This document shows positions 57,201 through 64,000 of a stretch of DNA of 64,000 bases, one piece after another. How positions within the stretch are numbered: the first letter of the stretch is position 1; each line of letters starts with the position of its first letter. Both the position numbers and the translations under genes were made by a program. This DNA is from Brienomyrus brachyistius (lineage: Eukaryota; Chordata; Actinopteri; Osteoglossiformes; Mormyridae), in assembly GCF_023856365.1 (NCBI RefSeq), contig NC_064537.1, positions 1,834,001 to 1,898,000 of the forward strand. The letters are read 5' to 3'. Below the pieces are notes generated by a model. That model was not told where the DNA came from. It ran no database searches and saw nothing but the letters and a program-made list of their open reading frames with translations.

Positions 57201-59082
57201 ACCCCTGAGTGACCCTGTGCTGGTGCCGGCAAACCCCTGAGTGACCCTGTGCTGGTGCCGGAAAACCCCTGAGTGACCCTGTGTTGGTGCCGGAAAACCC
57301 CTGAGTGACCCTGTGCTGGTGCCGGCAAACCCCTGAGTGACCCTGTGTTGGTGCCGGAAAACCCCTGAGTGACCCTGTGTTGGTGCCGGAAAACCCCTGA
57401 GTGACCCTGTGTTGGTGCCGGCAAACCCCTGAGTGACCCTGTGTTGGTGCCGGCAAACCCCTGAGTGACCCTGTGTTGGTGCTTGGAAAACCCCTGATGT
57501 TCATGTGATGAGCAGGAAGACACAGATTTTGAGACACTGAGACACGTGAGGCTGTTGTTACATCATGTATTTCTGTGGTATCTTCCTATGAATGATATAA
57601 TATGTTGAACTGGTCAACAACAAACTCCTGTTGTTTTTCTCATTGCGGTGTAATCACACTGTATTCCTCTTAAGTCATGAGTGCACTGTGTTTCCAGGTG
57701 GTAGCAATTTTGATATTTGACACATTCACATCCTGCAAATGAACCAGTGAGTGACGAACGGAGGAAGGGGAAAAATAACAGAAGAAAGGATGAGTAACTA
57801 GCCTTTCACTGAGGTAATTACCCATCGCTGCCTTCTGGTGAGGGAGCGGCCCGTTGTTTAACATGGGAGGGAGCTCGCAGGGCAGCATGGGAATCCTCAC
57901 TGCAGCTACATTCTCACTGCTACCACACCTTTGTCCCCGATCTCTTCAAAGGAGACCAAGAAAACAGGAGCACTGCCCGTGTAACCCAGGAGCCCCATGG
58001 GATCAAGGCCAGGGAGCAACGTCCCAGGAGGTTGCTGATGTTTTCCCTTTGAGGGTGACGAACTAGGTCGGTAATTAAACACGGAAACAGGGTTAAACTC
58101 GACAAAGCATATAAAGGAGGGGACATGCAGACCCCACATGTGTGCTGAGGGGGGTGTGCTGAGGGGGTTGTCTTCCTGTTACACTGACAGTCCTATTTCG
58201 GTCATAGATTCGGCACCTTCCTTAGCGTGTCAACTTTACCATGTCCTCACGTTCTCCCGATGATGACATCACTTACATTTCGAATGGAAGAGAGTTTAAG
58301 AGCAGACTGCCCCCCCCCTCCTTTCACAGAATTGCCGATGCCTTATATTATCGTTTAACTGCTTATCCTGGTCATACTTGGGAAGGGCAAAGGGGGATAG
58401 GAGCCTCTTGCAGGCAGGCTGGACCCACAAGGCTGGACTTCACCCTAGATGCCAGTCTATCACAGGGCACAATGACACGCGCATTCATGCACTTTGGGAA
58501 ATACAGACACCAGACGGCCTAACGGCATGTCTCAGGGCTGCCAGAGGAACCCATGTGGCAGGAGCAACGTGCAAACTCCGCACACACAGAGCAACAGCAA
58601 AATCTGAACCGCTAACCCTGGAGGCATCTGCCAGCAATGCTGTCCACTGAGTCCTTAGGTCATGTTCAGCTATATTTGTTATAATTCCGATATTTGATGA
58701 TATATAAAGCTCTGAGGAAAAGAGTGTTTTTTTTTATCTCAACAGGACAGAAATCTGACAAAAATAAATAAATAAATGACACCCTGGAAGAGTCAGGCAT
58801 GGAAGTCAGCCATGCTCTCACACCCAGGACCCTTGTTAAAGCATCCTGTGATGGTCCTCTCCTTCAGTCAATCATCTCCACTGCACCTCCACCCCTCCTC
58901 ACCTCGACGAGCCTGTCCTTGGGCTGGAGCCCCGCCTTCTCGGCCGGTGAGCCCGGATCCACGGAGCGGATGAACTGCCCGGGTCGGGTCTTGTCGCTGT
59001 GTAGGTTGAAGCCGTATCCCTGCTCGCTCTTCGCCAAGCGGCACAGCCGCGGTTGCTGCTTTATGACTGGGGGGTCTGTCTC
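54272..59082 (-). CDS. nherf2: NHERF2 scaffold, 3' portion: PDZ2 and ezrin-binding tail (partial)
   Basis: Adaptor that links membrane transporters and receptors to ezrin-type proteins at the cell cortex (NHERF2, also SLC9A3R2). Four exons are read on the - strand: 58903-59082, 54936-55089, 54681-54799 and 54272-54439, joined in frame by GT/AG. They give 206 residues to the stop. The first exon opens [16 protein letters not shown] and carries the PDZ carboxylate-binding loop GYGF, then [20 protein letters not shown]. The second continues [15 protein letters not shown] and [14 protein letters not shown], finishing PDZ2. The third is a Ser-rich linker. The last ends [18 protein letters not shown], the ezrin-binding segment with a C-terminal PDZ-ligand-like end. 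The tail, the [17 protein letters not shown] stretch and LRHA match NHERF2 better than NHERF1. The start codon and PDZ1 are not in the window. Confidence 0.93.
55770..57500. repeat. 32-bp minisatellite in a nherf2 intron, about 54 copies
   Basis: The unit contains GGTGCCGGCAAACCCCTGAG and TGACCCTGTGCT. Variant sites are few (TGCTG or TGTTG, CCTGTG or CGTGTG, GGCAAA or GGAAAA, CCTGTG or CCAGTG). Since 32 is not a multiple of three and the - strand unit has no stop in any frame, the - strand is open for up to about 620 codons with a 32-residue period. It lies inside the intron 55090-58902, on the transcribed strand of nherf2. Confidence 0.97.
57501..58339. other. nherf2 intron sequence, nothing recognised
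   Basis: Intronic on the - strand. No other feature was recognised. Confidence 0.6.
58340..58650 (-). mobile_element. SINE-like repeat in nherf2 intron, minus strand
   Basis: Reads as the inverse of the repeat at 51386: GTGCAAACTCCGCACACACA and GCTAACCCTGGAGGCATCTG on the + strand correspond to its 5' half, and GCTTATCCTGGTCATAC to its tail. It is divergent. Confidence 0.55.
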
Positions 59083-60029
59083 CTACAGCAGCCAGCAGAG
59101 TCCGGTCAGACGAGGGGTCAGGGGTCAGGGTGAGGGAGAGAAATGAGCAAAGGAAGAACAATTCATGCTTAATATTTATTCCCCGGAGTCCATATTAGTC
59201 CGCCACTGGTTTCCAGTAAACACAACATACCATAACATGCTCAGCCTGTATGCTCTACATGCATTGCTGGTATAGTGCTTAGCATAGCATTTGCAAATAA
59301 CATTTGATTTCTGGTCAACGGAGCTTATTTTCCAAAGCAGGGAGAGTGAGAAAAGCTTCTACCCTCAGGCTTTCGTGCATCAAACAAGGAATCCAGCAAA
59401 CCCCTTACGACATCCCACCCTTTCATCACACATCTCTTTACTACTACCGACGTCCTTGATATCTATTTTCATTTTTGTCTGTATTGTTGTCACTTCATTT
59501 TTAGCATTTCAAGCTTATCTTTTTATACTTGATATTTTCTTTGAATTATGCATTTCATTACAAGCAGGAAGCAGCTGGAAAACCAAATTCACTCCGCAGA
59601 TGTTCAGCATATATTTATGACTGTGACAAATAAAATTCGAAACAAATGTTAAACGGGTTGAATTTCATTTAATATTAGAGAACTATTATGTATCCGCTGG
59701 AAGGATGATAAATCCTCTGCATACCAATTAGCCGTGACACACAATCATCAGCCTTCATGCGAATGTTTTTTGCATTTTTACGGTATCCTGCAGACCTTCA
59801 GGTGCACATCTCAGATACATCGCAGGAGAGTGAGCCAGCAGGGTGCCAGGGGTACCACGGACGCCCACGCATTTAGCAAAGATCTGGCGGCGCTCACTGC
59901 TGCCGCGCCAGCTGCCACTGGGAAGGCAGGATATAGCGGGCTGGCGGAAAGAAGTGGAGGAGGGGTCAGCCCCTGGGCTGCAGTTAGTGCACACCAGTGC
60001 TGGCAAAGACTACGGGCAATATCATGGCC
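59083..60029. other. Upstream nherf2 sequence, no exon seen
   Basis: No PDZ-coding exon was found on the - strand. It is AT-rich around 59400-59700. Confidence 0.5.
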
Positions 60030-60815
60030 AACTGCTAGTGCAGCTCACAGTCATCAAAGATAGCAGGTATCACAGGGTACTGTTTGCATGGGCTACAGTT
60101 AGTGTAGCTCACAGCCATCAAAGATAACAGGTATCACAGGGTACTGTTTGCATGGGCTACAGTTAGTGTAGCTCACAGCCATCAAAGATAACAGGTATCA
60201 CATGGTACTGTTTGCATGGGCTACAGTTAGTGTAGCTCACAGCCATCAAAGATAACAGGTATCACAGGGTACTGTTTGCATGGGCTACAGTTAGTGTAGC
60301 TCACAGCCATCAAAGATAACAGGTATCACAGGGTACTGTTTGCATGGGCTACAGTTAGTGTAGCTCACAGCCATCAAAGATAACAGGTATCACATGGTAC
60401 TGTTTGCATGGGCTACAGTTAGTGTAGCTCACAGCCATCAAAGATAACAGGTATCACAGGGTACTGTTTGCATGGGCTACAGTTAGTGTAGCTCACAGCC
60501 ATCAAAGATAACAGGTATCACAGGGTACTGTTTGCATGGGCTACAGTTAGTGTAGCTCACAGCCATCAAAGATAACAGGTATCACAGGGTACTGTTTGCA
60601 TGGGCTACAGTTAGTGTAGCTCACAGTCAAAAAAATTGCAGGTATCACAGGGTACTGTTTGCATGGGCTACAGTTAGTGCAGCTCACAGTCAAAAAAATT
60701 GCAGGTATCACAGGGTACTGTTTGCATGGGCTACAGCTAGTGTAGCTCACAGTCATCAAAGATAGCAGGTATCACAGGCTACTGTTTGCACGGGCTACAG
60801 CTAGTGCAGTTGCTG
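60030..60815. repeat. 64-bp minisatellite, about 12 copies
   Basis: Units of GGCTACAGTTAGTGTAGCTC followed by ACAGCCATCAAAGATAACAG recur every 64 bases (for example GGCTAC at 60091 and 60155). The central copies are nearly identical. Copies at the right end carry TCAAAAAAATTGCAG in place of CATCAAAGATAACAG. Confidence 0.97.
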
Positions 60816-63449
60816 TCAAATGCACAGCACAATACAGTTTATCTGTCATCAGCTGCACCTGTCTGGATGCTTTGAGTATCACACTCCTGCAAGCCCAGCA
60901 AACTCCTCCTACCAAACTCACTCTGAGGTCCTTCAAAAACGAAGAGCAATAAAGGAGGAATAGAAGGGGAATGTTTGAAACTTAGGAGTGCTGGGGCTCT
61001 CCGTCACAGCTGAGAGTGCTAGTGAGAGGGCCGGCGCACAAGTGGCCGACGGCTGAAAAGCGGGAGCTCAAAGAAAATGGGAAACACCTGCAAGACAAAC
61101 AACGTGAGGCGTGGGAACAGGCAGCAGCCCGTCTCCTTAAACAATCCCGCCTTTACATGGACAGAGTCGCCCTCCCCACCCAAAATGTGAACCCTCAACC
61201 CCGGGGCTCATGCGGCCCTCAAGCTTCCCCCCTCAGCAAGCAGGAAGGGGCGTGGCCTCACAAGTCCTGCCCTGGAGCACCGGGCTGTGCTGCCTGTAAG
61301 TGGGAGGCATTGTGTTGCCGTGATACGTCCGTTGCAGAACAATGCAACCCACAGCCGCTGTTATCGCCATTCCGGTGAGACTGGGCCTTGCCACAGATAA
61401 ATATAGCCTGGCCACGCTAAGCCAAAGGGTGGGGCGGATGGGCTGGTTTGTCGGTGGGGACACCCGGGGGCCAGATGCTTTATTGCCTGAAGATCTCCGT
61501 GTCCCCCCCAAGTGGGCCCCATGCTTCCTCTTCCTGACCGCTGACATTTTGTCTATTCACTTGGCACAGGATTCTGCCTCACGCTTTCGCACGGCGTGTT
61601 GGAAACTCTCCAGCTCAACGTTAGTGCCGCTAAGAGCCATTAATCTAAAGACTCCTCCTGAGTTCTTTAACATCGTATTGTTTTGGTCGCGGGTCCCTTC
61701 CTCCCCCTCAGCATCTCAGCGACTGAAACATGACCCGTCATCTGGGCTTGTTATAGATTCCGGAACTTTCCCATGTGGACGAGTCCCATTTCATATGCAT
61801 GGAACTGTTTTTTTTGTTTTTTTTTTTTTGGGGGGGGGGAGCAGGCGCTGGCTCCAGTGCTCACACTTAGCAGTGCTTAACTTCCTGTCTCCCCCCGGCT
61901 GAATGTGGGGCAAAGGTCCACGTAAAAGCAAGGCAATAAAATAATCCTGGGATGTGGTGATATCTGGAGTTCCAGCTACAAATAATTATCATTCTTATAA
62001 TTACTACTATTATTCATATTTCATTCTATAAAAATACAACTTTGGTTTAATATACTCATTATTAAGGAGCCCTTTATATCACCAGATGGGACCTTGTGTG
62101 CCCTGAGCCACAGCAGTGAGTAAGTTGATGAGTTATGTGTTGGGAGAAGCCTTTCTGCACACTGCTGCTGTACTGAGCTGTTATTTCTGCCCGAGTGGCC
62201 TTCCTGGTGCTTTAACAGCTCTAACCATTCTCCTCTGACCTCTCAATAATAAGGTTTCCAGCCACAGAACTCTCTGGGGACTGGATGTTTTTTGTTCATT
62301 ACACCATTCTCCGTAAATTGATGACGCTGGAGTGCGGGAGATTCCCCGGAGTGTGTTTCTGAGACGCTGGAACTGCCGCGTCTGTCATCAATAATCATTT
62401 CATGTTTAAAACCACTTAGATTAAGGGCCGTAGCTATTTGGATGTGAGATGCTTGAACTGTAAACAGGAAGTGGGGGTGACCAAAGCCAATGTCCGTGTG
62501 ACGTTTGTGCCTTTGTGGAAAGCTCCAGAAATTCCAGGGCAGACACACCCTGAAGGAATTATTATGCACATTGCAGGGAGATGGAACGTTTTCTGGATGT
62601 GGCAAAGGATCCCCAGCCCAAGAGCACCACAGTGCATGATGATGGGAGCCTGGCTTGGCCCGTTTGGTTTCCCCAGGGAGCTCACAGGCCTTTTTAACTG
62701 TGACTGAGCCACGTTAAGGCTTGGCATGCCAGAAGACTAATACAACTTTTCCATTAGCATGCGGGAACCAAGCCGTGCCCAAGCCGTGCCCAAGCCATAC
62801 AAGAGGCGAGTTATAGCACGGTTCCGGCTCACTTCAGTTTTCCACTGCAGAAGGGTCGGCTCGGTACCGTGTTACCGGGTTTGGAGAGAGACAGCGACAC
62901 AGAAGCAAAGAGATGCTTATTTGCTGATCACACAGTATGCATCATAGTTTACTATGTAATCATTTCAGTGAGAAATTCTGTGAGAATTGCCACCTTATGT
63001 TAGCATCAAACTTCAAGCGAAATTAGCATTCACTTGCGCAAATTGGCATAACAAATCCATTCCATTCAGCTGTTCAATAGTGCTTTTTTAAGTAGGAGGT
63101 TGTAAATGTTCAAGTTCCAAGTTATCTGGAATGCGATGTGTGATACTATTAATAAGGAACATACAGAATATACACTTTTTCCTTAGATAAACCACGTGCA
63201 GAACACTGATATCTCTGTGCAAGTCATATGGTGATGACACTGCCAGCTGGGTTTAGTCACGCTTTCAGCCCTGCTAGTGAGCACGGCATGTCAGTCGTGG
63301 CCATTTCCAGTGGGTCTTCCTGATTTTACTGGGCAGCTCCACTGGATCAGTTACATCTCTGCATGTGGTTCATAGCTGGTCACCCATGTGAACGGTGTCT
63401 GGCTCAAACATGTCTCAAATGAGAGCCAAACAAGAGGCCTTATTTCATA
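60816..63449. other. Non-coding, no gene recognised
   Basis: No exon of a known family on either strand, and no PDZ1 exon of nherf2. It contains T/G homopolymers at 61810-61840 and a short AAGCCGTGCCC repeat near 62770. It is probably nherf2 intron or upstream sequence. Confidence 0.45.
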
Positions 63450-64000
63450 GAACCATCTGAGCGACACACTATCACAGAACCATCCGAGTGACACACTATC
63501 ACAGAACCATCCGAGCGACACACTGTCACAGAACTATCCGAGCGACACACTGTCACAGAACCATCCGAGCGACACACTGTCACAGAACCATCCGAGCGAC
63601 ACACTGTCACAGAACCATCCGAGCGACACACTGTCACAGAACCATCCGAGCGACACACTATCACAGAACCATCCGAGCGACACACTATCACAGAACCATC
63701 CGAGCGACACACTATCACAGAACCATCCGAGCGACACACTATCACAGAACCATCCGAGCGACACACTGTCACAGAACCATCCGAGCGACACACTGTCACA
63801 GAACCATCCGAGCGACACACTGTCACAGAACCATTCGAGCGACACACTATCACAGAACCATCCGAGCGACACACTGTCACAGAACCATCCGAGCGACACA
63901 CTATCACAGAACCATTCGAGCGACACACTGTCACAGAACCATCCGAGCGACACACTGTCACAGAACCATCCGAGCGACACACTGTCACAGAACCATCCGA
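63450..64000. repeat. 27-bp minisatellite, at least 20 copies, cut by window end
   Basis: The unit contains GAGCGACACACTGTCACAG plus AACCATCC. Variation is nearly limited to CTGTCAC or CTATCAC and CATCC or CATTC. The length is a multiple of three and the - strand has no stops in at least two frames, so it shows a 9-residue repeat (VCRSDGSVT). The array is still running at base 64000. Confidence 0.97.

Noticed and set aside
55672..57537. A 621-codon - strand open frame with a 32-residue repeat
   Set aside because: It lies inside a nherf2 intron and is produced by a stop-free 32-bp minisatellite. All three - strand frames are open.
63440..64000. CRISPR-like regular repeat array
   Set aside because: The 27-bp units are directly adjacent, with no unique spacers. 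It is a eukaryotic minisatellite. The same holds for the other arrays here.

Overview
The window is vertebrate nuclear DNA, almost certainly from a ray-finned fish. Three protein genes with vertebrate intron-exon structure can be read: relaxin-3 (rln3, + strand), transportin-2 (tnpo2, + strand) and the 3' part of NHERF2 (nherf2/slc9a3r2, - strand). The interspersed repeats are of teleost type: a Tc1-like transposon, hAT-type elements, a 5'-truncated LINE tail, and tRNA-derived SINEs. There is no prokaryotic gene organisation, CRISPR array or phage.

Layout. 1-1355: the end of a 26-bp tandem repeat, then a decayed Tc1-like element. 1356-8140: non-coding, with a perfect 15-bp hairpin and a (TG)n tract. 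8143-9670: rln3, two coding exons and a poly(A) signal. 9671-13130: SINE copies, a 20-bp and an 85-bp tandem repeat. 13130-27200: tnpo2, with a CpG-rich 5' region, 23 coding exons (14230-24028, 895 aa), a probable 3'UTR intron, and a poly(A) signal at 27195. 27216-54271: about 27 kb without a recognisable host gene. It holds an LTR-like block, a hAT element with a LINE tail nested in it, a 3.4-kb GC-rich 36-bp minisatellite (40920-44312), several microsatellites, a SINE pair, a 56-bp minisatellite and a hAT MITE. 54272-59082: four 3' exons of nherf2 (second PDZ domain to the ezrin-binding tail), with a 1.7-kb 32-bp minisatellite in an intron. The PDZ1 exons are not visible and probably lie beyond 64000. 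59083-64000: a 64-bp minisatellite, then a 27-bp array that runs off the end.

The three genes do not form a pathway. rln3 encodes a secreted neuropeptide precursor, tnpo2 a PY-NLS nuclear import receptor, and nherf2 a membrane-cortex scaffold. I found no new multi-gene system. The most unusual features are the 36-bp minisatellite, which is essentially stop-free in all six frames; the number of unrelated minisatellite families in 64 kb; U-free, C-only polypyrimidine tracts at tnpo2 splice acceptors; a duplicated exon start with its own acceptor in tnpo2; and four exact CTCF-core matches, all in the same orientation. All exon boundaries were placed by eye from GT/AG sites, reading frame and family knowledge. 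No alignment was run.
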